A stretch of 64,000 nucleotides of DNA from assembly GCF_003369915.1 (NCBI RefSeq), contig NC_046673.1, positions 5,936,001-6,000,000 on the forward strand, given 5' to 3'. Shown one piece after another: positions 48,513-57,779 of the stretch (the first letter of the stretch is position 1; each line of letters begins with the position of its first letter). The notes below the pieces were generated by a model. That model saw only the letters and a program-made list of their open reading frames with translations, searched no databases and was not told where the DNA came from. The position numbers were made by a program, and so were the translations under genes. The DNA comes from Drosophila miranda (lineage: Eukaryota; Arthropoda; Insecta; Diptera; Drosophilidae).

Positions 48513-48517
<5 letters not shown>

Positions 48518-49364
48518 GGGTACAACGGAAAACAATGAATCAATGGAAATCTCAATTAGCCCGGGGTTTGAGCACCACGAGGGGTTTTCTGCCGCGCAAG
48601 CATAAATTCAACGAGCGGCTTAAATTGCTTTGCACACACACAATTTCATTTATGATTATTTTTTGTTATTTGGATTTGGATCGGTTAAATTAAAATGCGC
48701 CATGTTACGCATTTAAATATGTATGTTTCCGGTGCATGGAACGTTCTCCGAACGCTGCAGCACCATCACCACCACCACCACCGCCAGAAAGGCAGCTGGG
48801 GTGAGGGCTAAACGAATCGGTTTCTTTCATGCATGATCAACATGTGTGTTTGTTTTCAGTTCTCTCCGTTTTCGGACAGGGGGAGCCCGCAAATGGAAAT
48901 CTGTACATGCATCCAGTCCCGGGCCCACTCCATCTCATCCCGTTCCCAGAGCTGCGCGAGTGTACACAATACACAGCGAAGGCCCCTCCCCCAACCAGTT
49001 GGCAATGATGATGGCACAGATATCAGAGATAACGCTCCCCCACTCGGGCCGAGCGGATTACTCCCCACAGAAACGCATTGTGCACACACAGCTAAGCAAA
49101 TAGGAGCTTATGTACGTACATATGTACATATGTATGTATGTTGTATGTTTGGAATTACACCCCAAACAGTCTTATCAGCCTTGAATTCCCACAAGTCGAA
49201 ATTCCTCAGAGTACCAAGACAAGAACCGGAACCCCAAAAACTTATCGATCAAACAATTTACATATGCACACAATATATGTAAATATAAATATATGCCAGT
49301 GGTACCATTTAAGCTTATTTAAGGCTATATCTAGAGTTTGTGTACCCATTATAATCAATGCGTA

Positions 49365-49720
49365 TGAGGGGTATACTAGATTCGTGTTGCTGTATGTAAC
49401 AGCCAAAAGGAAGGTCTCAATTTTGATTTTTCTTTTTAGGATGGATGGGGAAAACATAGAGTCCTTAATGCCCTAGTCCTTACAGGCGTTAAACGGATAT
49501 GGCTATAGCGACTCGACTATTGATACTTCTTAAGAATACATATACTTTATGGGGTCCGAAACGTTTCTTCTGGCTGTTATGTTTTAAGGTAAAAAAAGAC
49601 ATGTCCAATGGATCGAGATTTATAAACTAAAATTCATCACGATCTGATAATTATTGCAGCCAGGGTGAATCAAAGAACGCGGAAATTTCTTATAAGCCTG
49701 CAGATAGATCGGTCATATGT
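49365..49720. mobile_element. DINE-1/INE-1-like remnant with segments in both orientations
   Basis: The left part reads forward (GGGGTATACTAGATTCGTG, TGTAACAGCCAAAAGGAAG). The part near 49510-49575 reads in reverse (CTATTGATACTTCTTAAG, TTTATGGGGTCCGAAACG, TTCTGGCTGTTA). The right part has the GATCTGATAATTATTGCAGCC block. This suggests two truncated copies joined head to head. Confidence 0.5.
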
Positions 49721-50661
49721 TGGCTATGCCTATGACCTTAGTCGTAAGATTTGTTTACAATTTTGGTAGAGATTGGTACACACATTGGTAACTGCAATTG
49801 CGTGCCAAAATGATGGCGATGATCAATATATGGAACATCTGATCTCTAAAAGAGTATATAAATTCCAATGTACATATTTAGTGTGGTTTTTCTTAAAGCA
49901 ATTCAAACAAAATTATCTTTGTGGCAGTATTGCCATCAATCTTCATCTCATTTTAAGTTTTTCTGCCGTTTTCTCCAATAACTGGATCTTATATTTGGTA
50001 ATAATGTCGTTAATAAAAAAAATATGTATGTATGTTTGTAATTGCAACTTAACAAGGCTTAGATAAAACGTGCATTTAGTGGAAAATGATCCAAAAGTGA
50101 TGACTTTTGATTTTCCGTATTTTTACAACTGCGAAAGACACTTTAAATTGATCTACGTTAAATACAACAATAGTCTCTAGATCTATATGTATGTAAATAG
50201 TAGATAATGGCAGAATGAATTTACATATGTATGTGTCTTTTTTCGAAATACTGGCTTAATCAGGATTTGAGACGGTCTTATTCTACTCTGATCGTTTTTC
50301 TAGATGGCGTTTTGTCCTCCAGTATTCCTATGTTCTTTGATGTCATTGCACCGAAAATATACCTATGTATGTAGTATCTGCCCGTTGCTGCTGACTAATC
50401 GAAGCTCAAAAATGTAAATTTCTTGATAGCCAGTGAAAAAGCTGTTTCTGACTCTGCAACGGTGGTGGTGGAGAGGGGGCGCGGGGTATGATGATGATTC
50501 GTTCGCTTGGAATCTGTGCAGCGGCTTTTGTCCAGAGAGTGGAGATTTAATATTTAATCGAAATCAGCGCAACAGAATCAACTAAATCTGCGAACATAAA
50601 TAAAAACAAAAGGCAAGCCGGGAGGATCGGACGGTGGCGAAGAAAATTTTTTGAGTACGAC

Positions 50662-50693
50662 TGTGTGTGCGTGTGTGTGTGTGTGTGTGTGTG
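50662..50693. repeat. GT microsatellite
   Basis: A run of GT units with one GC interruption near each end. Confidence 0.9.
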
Positions 50694-51975
50694 CGAAGCT
50701 GTTCGACATAGGGTGGGAATTGAATTCCGAATGCCGTTGCATCGGACAGTCAGGCAGGCAAACAAGGGACGGGACGGAACAGCCGTTTCTTTATCATTTC
50801 GTTATGGTACTTCCATTCATGTGCCTATGAATCTGTATGTATGCATGTGTGTGTGTGTGTGTTTGTGTACCTACTGCAACAACAATCCCCTGCACAATTG
50901 CCTTAAATTGTTGGTATGATTCCTGCCTTGGCTTACCCGATCGTGTTAATGGTACTTTTTTCTTTGTTAAGCGATTTTAAATATTATTTTTGTAATTGCA
51001 TTTTGCTCGATGCACAGCACTCGGCCAACCAAAAAAAACACCAAGATTGGCAATAATAACACGTATTAGAACTTGTTGGCAAGTCGCGATTAGAGTACAC
51101 AATGTTTCGTTTAATGGTTATCAAAGCCTTCACTGGCTCTGACGTTGGCAGTGACACACCGAGCTGAGGCTGCGGCTGTGACGGCGCAAGATTCTGCGCA
51201 AGAGATCTCCGATCACGTTCGAGTTTGTATTTTCTTTGGCAATGGACAACAACACTAACAAAAACAATGCCGAGAAAGAACTCTGCCGCCACTAGGTCGA
51301 GTGCTGGTGCGAGTGCAGAGGCGAGTGACGAAGCTGAGCTGTGGTTGCTGCTGTTTGTTTTTGCATTCGTTGTCGATGTCGTTGTAGTGGTCGGAGCATT
51401 TCAATGGAAAAGCTAGGTTTGGATATATCGCTCCAGCCCTAGCCGACGACCCTGCGATATATTCTCATGCGGGTATCGATGTTTCTTGCGAGGGCGCAAG
51501 TGTGCAAAACATATCGATGTTCTAGGCGCAGGCGTAAATGGTTGAAACACAATGGCGGACCCTCTCAACGTTTCTATTGGCTTAATTAATAAATTAATAT
51601 TATTATTAAGATTTAAATTATTTATTAATTGAACCATTATATAAATATGTGTGTATAATAATGTATACAATATACATATGTATAAATATATTGTATTGTT
51701 ATTATTAAATAATTAATACTAAATTTGGCTTCTATTTTGTTTCGCCCTCCATTTTCCATTGCTTTCAGCAGACCATCCACGACTATACACATGATTAAAA
51801 TCATTATGGATCCGCTTTTGTATCCCTTAACTCTTTCATACGTCGTATAGCCATAGAGGTAGTTTTTTTGGGTGATTTTCATGTGTGATAGTATTGGTAA
51901 TTCCCTTATAGACGTCTTCCGCAACTCGCGGCAGACCAGCGTCAGTCTTCTGAGCCCTTCGATTTAGCTTAACCC

Positions 51976-52400
51976 ATGACCGAGGTATGCTGGACCTTCT
52001 CACGTGCGCAGTACCGCTCTTTGGTGGAGCTCATCAGGTCGCCGTTTAGGGCGATGTCCTCAAACGCTCATGCCGTCTGCTTCTCGCTCGCATTCCTGTT
52101 CAGCCGCAGCTCCACGGCCGTGCTGCTATTTGTGTCGGCGGCGAACGCCACTGCGTCTGCTTCGCCTGGTGGCAGTCTTGGCCTACCACGCGGAGGTGTA
52201 CCGCGAACTGGCCAGCGACGAGGTGGCCCTGATGGGACTCAACTTCACCAGGAAACTACTGCTGACGGTGAGCATGTGGTCATGATCGATGACAGGCGAG
52301 CATTAGTTGGAGCCGCATCTGATAGTGATACCCGCTGAGAGGACGGTGGCGGAGACTACGCTGGCTACCTACGAGCTGGCACTCACAGTTTCGGGAGGGC
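51976..52400 (+). pseudogene. Gr5a: Relic of the Gr5a sugar (trehalose) gustatory receptor gene
   Basis: The plus strand shows the C-terminal part of a sugar gustatory receptor in broken frames. First comes CWTFSRAQYRSLVELIR (from about 51988), matching the remembered Gr5a stretch WTWSRTLYRSIVELIR. Then about 30 expected codons are missing. SSNAHAVCFSLAFLFSRSS and TAVLLFVSA follow (52069-52146), matching SSAHAVYFYFSLLFLLSRS and TAVLLFVSA. The frame then shifts to LLRLV...YHAEVYRELASDEVALMG and RKLLL (to about 52267), matching LLRLV...YHPEVFRFAAELASDQVALTG. Finally LATYELALTV at about 52345 corresponds to VATYELVLIQF. The N-terminal two-thirds was not found. In D. melanogaster Gr5a lies beside Tre1, as here. 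The comparison is from memory, not computed. Confidence 0.85.
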
Positions 52401-52829
52401 AAAAAATCGGGGAGCTCGCCTGCACGCGGCATCAACTAAGCCATCGACCAGGCGCAAACACTGTGCTACACAGTTGTGTAGCTGCGTGCTCGCGAACCAG
52501 TTTTCCTTTCTTTCTGTGTCTACTTTTTCCATGTCCATTTCATTTTCGTTTTCATTTTCATTCGCAGCTACTTACTTAGTCTTCGGTGTGATGCAATGGG
52601 AGCCATAAATGGTGCAAGCTTCCTAGGCACACTGCAATGCGTAAATAACGATTTGAACCAGTTGACCAAATGCCAATGCCGATTGCCGCGCGAGCCGACG
52701 CTTCCGGCCCGTTCCAGGCCAGGCCAGTCCAGTCTGGGGCTGACAATTGTTAACCCAATTCGCGACTCGATCAGGCCCAGACTGGCCTGGTCTGCCCAGA
52801 CACGGCATGGCCTGGAGCGGCCTGGCTCA
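52401..52829. other. Upstream region of the secreted Pro-rich protein gene
   Basis: It contains a GC-rich inverted repeat: GCCAGTCCAGTCTGGGGC-like at 52716-52740 and GCCCAGACTGGCCTGGTC at 52775-52792. Further GGCCTGG motifs follow up to the TATA box. It probably belongs to the promoter. Confidence 0.5.
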
Positions 52830-52837
52830 TATAAAAG
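52830..52837 (+). promoter_or_regulatory. TATA box (TATAAAAG) of the secreted Pro-rich protein gene
   Basis: A consensus TATAAAAG 65 bases before the ATG. Transcription starting about 30 bases downstream would leave a 5' UTR of about 35 bases. TATA promoters are typical of highly regulated, tissue-specific fly genes such as cuticle, eggshell or gland proteins. Confidence 0.75.
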
Positions 52838-52894
52838 GCTTCGGTCGCCAATGGATGTACAGATAACATCGCGCACTCAAGCTGATCTTAAGCA

Positions 52895-53855
52895 ATGCAG
52901 GCCCACAAGATTTCCCGCTGCCTAGCACTGGTCCTGCTCTCCCTCAGCCAGATCCGTGGCCAGATCATCCAGCCAATACGTTATCCGGGCGGACCGGTGC
53001 ACCCGCAGCGGCAACAGCGCTCCCTCTTTGGCCCACCCGGTCCACCCATCGGTTGGAGTAGCGGTGGCGGCTGGGCCGGTCCCAGTCCCAGCTTCGAGAT
53101 CAGCCACCTGCCACCCTCATCGAGCCCGCACGTAACCAAGGACGAGCTTCTGGCTCTGCTGGCGGCCTGGAAAGATGTCGAGCCCAAGCCGACTCCGTCT
53201 CCACCCCCTGAGCCCGAGGATGAGCCGGAGCCTGAGGTGACCACCGCCCCCCCTCCCGAGGAAGAGGAGGAGCCAGAACCAGAACCGGAGGCCCCAGCAC
53301 CAGCCCCAGAGGCACCAGCCGGACCTCCTCCCGGTGTGCCGGTTACCGTCTCGCTGCCAGCCCTAGTACCCATTCAGCTAGCCGCCATGTGGCAGACGCC
53401 AGTGCCTGGCGCAGGATCTGTAGGCCTCGGTCTGGGCGGAATTGGTGGTTTGTCAGGTCTAGGACTGGGACTGGGTGGAGGTGTAGCTGCAGCAAGCACT
53501 GGTGGTGGCGCCGCAGCCGGAGCAGCAGCTGCCACAGCACGCACTGCCACAGTCTCCCGTTCGCGGGCCCGTGCAAGGGTCGGAGGTCGGTCCTCAAAAG
53601 CCTCCTCTATTCGCTTTCCCGTTGCCAATCCCCGCAGCTTCGCCTCAGGAAACTATGTGGCGCCCAGACCTCGCTACTATCGCGCCGCTCCTTCGCAGTC
53701 GGAGCCAAGTCGGTTTGTACATCCCTTTAACACTGCTGCTAACTTTCTCTCAAAATTCTCCTCCTCCGTTTTACAGGGTCGATGTGATGCCATCGCCCGG
53801 GTATCTGGCCCATGTTCCGGGACCAGTACAGCTCGTTCCTGGTTACTGGCAGTAG
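52895..53855 (+). CDS. Secreted Pro/Glu- and Gly/Ala-rich low-complexity protein
   Basis: Two exons (52895-53712, 53777-53855) give 298 residues. A signal peptide (MQAHKISRCLALVLLSLSQIRG) is followed by QIIQPIRYPGG. Next comes a Pro/Glu-rich acidic segment (about 100-150), a short conserved-looking hydrophobic stretch (VPVTVSLPALVPIQLAAMW), a Gly/Leu and Ala-rich segment (about 170-215), and an Arg/Ser-rich part with SRSRARARV and PRPRYYR. The spliced tail is PGYLAHVPGPVQLVPGYWQ. The intron (53713-53776, CG/GTTTGT...TTTTACAG) is only weakly marked at its donor. If retained, the frame continues to 53911 with an unrelated tail. The composition fits extracellular matrix, cuticle or eggshell proteins. 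I do not recognise the gene and no catalytic domain is visible. Confidence 0.75.
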
Positions 53856-53911
53856 TCGCCACTTCTTTAGTGCATACATCTCTTAGCACTCGTCCTTCCC
53901 ATTTTATCTAA

Positions 53912-54384
53912 GCTCAAACTGTACAAATATACACACTCATACCTATACACATGTTATACCTATACAATTACATATATAGGCTACGTAAATCTATGTCCAT
54001 GTACAGATCATCAGCATCTATTTGTATCTTTAATGCCATGTTCTTTTAACAAACATTTTTTTTATATTTGGTTTTAATAATAAATATTTTAACTTATACA
54101 TTGTAATTGTTTGAATTTTTTTAATTTCTCCTGCGAATTCCTGTGTACTCATTATTCCTCGTTTCCAAACCTGAAGAAGTGGCTCCGCGGAGAGAGATTT
54201 GATTCCAACAATAAAGTCACCTCCCAAAGAAGTGCCTATTTTTAGGACCTCGACAAAACTCCTTTTTTATAGGGATAAAAAAATTGGAGAAACGTTGGAC
54301 AAAATTTATAGAAGTCAAAGAAGACTATGTTCAAACAGAAAATGATTATTTCTCAAAAAATGTGTGGATATTCATAAAGCCACG
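53912..54384. other. 3' flank of the secreted protein gene
   Basis: AT-rich, with AATAAATA near 54080. No other feature is supported. Confidence 0.5.
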
Positions 54385-55050
54385 GACTTTATACCCGCCG
54401 ACTATAAGAGCTAGAGCAAGACAATTTTGTACCCTTGCTCCTGTGATATTACACTGTTAGAAGTGTATTTCGAAATTTTGCCCAGCCCACTTTCGTCCCC
54501 ACAAAGCACAAAAAACTGTGGCATCCGCAGTTTTCAAGATACAAGAAAACCAGAAACGTAGAATCATAGAGAATGGCCATATCTACCAGATATCCCACCT
54601 CCATATCTCTATAGCGAGAATGAACAAATCCATTTGCAGTGGCTACGCTACCCCACCCCTTCCACGTGCTTGCTCTCCCTCTCATCACTCTCACACACAC
54701 TCTTCCTCGTGCAGTGTGTTTCCTCTGTCGGAGGGGATCGAAATATAGCGGCTGGTGTTGCCGTTGCAATAGCAGAAAAACGAAAAAATATAAATGGTTC
54801 TAAAAATTCAAAAAATTGATAAACGGAGTGCAGGATTTAACATTAGAACATAACTAGAGGTGATGGTTTTTCCTCTCTTTCTGTCTATGTTTTTCAATCT
54901 CTCATGAGTCATGAGTCATGACAGGGGCGGGCACCTGCTTGCTCTCATTTCCCCCCCTTCTCGCATTAGCCAACAAATCAGTCTGTCCCTTTTCTGAACA
55001 GGGATGATAAAAGACGATACCGATTCCGACGCTTAATTATAATTACGTAT
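54385..55050 (+). mobile_element. DINE-1/INE-1-like repeat, 5'-truncated, long right end
   Basis: It begins at GACTATAAGAGCTAGAGC, with CTCCTGTGATAT and CCCACTTTCGTCCCCACAAAG, and passes through AATCATAGAGAATGGCCATATC. It reaches a CT-rich tract with CACACACACTC, CTCGTGCAGTGTGTTTCC and GCGGCTGGTGTTG. It then continues with a CTCTTTCTGTCTATGTTTTTC...CTCATGA...CAACAAATCAGTC segment that also follows the composite array near 47.03-47.22 kb. That shared extension shows the family's right part is longer than in the 28.8 kb copy. Confidence 0.65.
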
Positions 55051-55469
55051 TAAATATGCTATGTAGCTGATGGTTTAGATGGAGTTTCCTTGGTACGCTT
55101 AGTTTCGCTAGTGTTTCCCGCCGTCCATGCCTTTTTCAAGCCTTTTTTTGAGCCAAAAGAAAGCCTTGAAAACAATAAAATTACAATGTTTGATGTGTAC
55201 GTTGGCTGCAATTACGGACGAATTTAAACAAAACACCATCCGAAATGGTGTCTCCTAGGAATTCCATATGCTTTTGCAGTCCCTTTGGCAGGTTTCTTGT
55301 CCGCTAAGCAACACTTAATGTCTGGCAACAACGCATTAAAATCCATTTTCTTGTATTAAATAATTGCTCCGGTGTTGACTTGGCTAAAATCACGTAAAAC
55401 ATAAACAACGATATCACATAGTTTCTCAACCAAAACCGGCGTTAACTAAATCAAGCAGGAACGCGGCTA

Positions 55470-55855
55470 GGGCCGCGGCTCTACATTTGTGGCCGATACT
55501 CAGTCCAGCATGGCTTCGTTCCGCCAGAGGGCGCACACTGCACGAAGAGTGTGTGAAAGAGAGGGAATGCAGTTTTATTTGTTCCTTTTGCCTATACAAA
55601 TAATTTGATGTGATTCCAGATTGGGCAATCTCCTAGATATGGTAATTATCTATGAATTTCTTCCTTGTATCTTAAAAGTCTCTGAGAAGTAGGCGTCAAG
55701 CAAGACGGACAGACAGACATGGCTATATTGACTGGGCTATTGGTGCTGATCAAGAATATATACAGTTTATGGGGTCGAAAACGCTTCTTTTTGGTGTGAA
55801 ACGCATCCACTTGCACTTTCCTACAGTGTTGGAGTATCGGGTATAGCCAGAGTGC
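55470..55855 (-). mobile_element. DINE-1/INE-1-like repeat, reverse orientation
   Basis: On the minus strand it has the leader (GATACTCCAACACTG), GTTTTCGACCCCATAAACTG, TATATTCTTGATCAGCACC, the CATGTCTGTCTGTCCGTC tract, CAGAGACTTTTAAG, and at its right end TCTTCGTGCAGTGTGCGCCC and GCCACAAATGTAGAGCCGCGG. It lies close to the forward copy at 54.4-55.05 kb in inverted orientation. Confidence 0.65.
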
Positions 55856-56060
55856 CCACAACAGGTAAAATGGCGGTGCTCATAACCGGGAATGACTGCC
55901 ATTTTTCCAAGAGATCAACAAATTAAGTGATGCATCCACTTGCACTTTCCTACAGTGTTGGAGTATCGGGTATAGCCAGAGTGCCCACAACAGGTAAAAT
56001 GGCGGTGCTCATAACCGGGAATGACTGCCATTTTTCCAAGAGATCAACAAATTAAGTGAT
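55803..56060. repeat. Perfect 129-bp tandem duplication
   Basis: Unit 1 is 55803-55931 and unit 2 is 55932-56060. I see no difference between them, and the first five bases of a third unit (GCATC) follow. The left end overlaps the edge of the neighbouring DINE-like copy. Identity over the whole unit implies a very recent event or an assembly artefact. Confidence 0.92.
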
Positions 56061-56069
56061 GCATCAATT

Positions 56070-56470
56070 TTGGGTAAACACGACGATAAAGCACATACAA
56101 TTACAACACTGAAATCAAAACATACACCTTTTTTTCCCCCATCAATGTATCTCAATTCGAAAGCTATAAATATATAATCAACGGCAGATATTTGTTCCGT
56201 TATCAGAACGATTCACAATACTTAGATCAGTGGCGTCTGCTTGTTGTTCAAGTTTAGATGATGCCCACAACTAGAACGTGCCCATAACCAGCGCACTTCC
56301 CCTATAAACATATACATATCTCTTATATCTGTCTTAGCTGTTAGTCAGTTAGCAAACTCTAGCCTAATTAATAAATTAAAGACACAAGATATTGTAAATC
56401 GTTTTTATCGATTGATAAGATCAAAAAAGCTTTAATTAAACAATTACCAAACTGATGATGCGTTTATCTA
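56070..56470. other. AT-rich spacer
   Basis: No gene, repeat or RNA feature recognised. Confidence 0.5.
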
Positions 56471-56479
56471 CTTAATTTT

Positions 56480-56850
56480 CGAATGTGACTATTATGCTCG
56501 CATTATTTGATCCGAACAACATTAACCACTTATCGTGTTTGACTACTGGACGTGCAACTAAAAAGAAACCCCATCTACAAGCAGCAATCGTGCCAAATCT
56601 GGCGCTTATGGCAGCTGCCGCGGGTGTCAGCATGACTTTGCCACGCCCTGCTGTGCCATAACTCGCCAATCCGCGGGCGATGACAGACATGTTGTCTGAT
56701 CCAGTTTTCCAAATCGCATTCAACACTCTGCCGAATGAGACATTAAGACATATGAAGCTCGGTCTGGATGGAAGTCGTCCGGCTAAATTCGGATGGATGG
56801 AGGTCCGACCTTTTTCAGCTACGATCTGAAATCGGGGCGCAGAGCTAAAC
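56480..56850 (+). pseudogene. Unidentified broken coding fragment
   Basis: One plus-strand frame reads like a conserved protein: VTIMLALFDPNNINHL near 56485, then PNLALMAAAAGVSMTLPRP near 56595 and LSDPVFQIAFNTLPNETL near 56690, then LDGSRPAKFGWMEVRPFSA near 56765. It is interrupted and has no clear start or intron structure, so it looks like a decayed copy. The minus strand is also open over the same stretch, but that frame reads as a mirror of the plus frame with no sensible domain. I cannot name the parent; it could be a host gene copy or part of a mobile element. Confidence 0.4.
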
Positions 56851-56919
56851 CGACATGAATTCAATAAATTTGTGGAAATTTTTACGTCGCAGTAAAGCCC
56901 CCAACACTGTCCAACAAGC

Positions 56920-57779
56920 AATTGGATAAGTAATGGGAGTTTATTTATTTTTGAAAACTACGGGTATGTTACGAGCTATAGGTATATATGTATATCTAAT
57001 ATGGGGCGATCAGGTTCGGTGGACCGATGCTTCCAATACCATTGCAAATGTCTGCCTTCCTACTCGTCGGAAAACATTGGCAAGCAGTATGTATGCACCC
57101 GTAGTATTTGCTACATTAAGTATGTTTAAATTTAATTACAATTCCCATATTTTATATATACATACAAAACGTCCTTCACATTAATAATGGTAAAGGGATT
57201 TAAGGGTAAAAAAAGGTAAAAGACATACATAAACATATTTGTACCTATATATAGACTAGTCTTTGGTTGAATTTAACATTCATTTGCACATATCCGGAGG
57301 GCACGGATATAAGAAGCTTGCTTTCCAGCACCGACTGGGAAATGCCAAGGCAAAGTGGAAAACAAAAATGGTGAAAAAAAAGGTTTTTGGTTTGGGCTGA
57401 ATCGAAAACCGCGTATGGCAGTACAGTGTGGCCAGTGTTTATGGTAATTTTCACACATTTCACATAAATGGTAATTGACATGCCTGCCACCTGATACCTG
57501 ATACCAGATATCTCCAACAGAAATCGGGTGCAGCAGGCGTAAAAAAATTTATTGAAAGCAATGTGCGTTCGGCAAATCGAGTAACGCCTATTTGGACTAG
57601 TTTGGACTTCCCGCTATGACCAATATCGACTTAATTGTAATTGTAATGGCCGCCTGAGGGTTTATGTAAGACTCAACCGCACACTTCGACTCGGGCATTG
57701 CCATTGTTTGCTCTAACTTAATAGCTGTATTAACTAATGAACAAATAAATAACAAATTAAGACACGTGCTAAAACCAGT
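56920..57779. other. Spacer downstream of PGAP1
   Basis: AT-rich. TTTATT near 57547 is a minus-strand AATAAA and probably the PGAP1 polyadenylation signal. No gene supported. Confidence 0.5.

Larger units (their letters stand above)
47761..51975. other. Repeat-rich intergenic region before the Gr5a relic
   Basis: GT microsatellites at 48485-48512 and 50662-50693, CA-rich DNA at 48330-48370, ACATATGTA runs and a DINE-like remnant at 49365-49720. Two near-repeated ATCGATGTT motifs near 51476 and 51514 resemble a promoter, but no exon is supported. The upstream two-thirds of the Gr5a coding sequence was not recognised here. Confidence 0.45.

Noticed and set aside
52568-52925. Frames on both strands over the promoter of the secreted protein gene
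   Set aside because: They arise from the GGCCTGG/CCAGGCC inverted repeats and overlap the TATA box.
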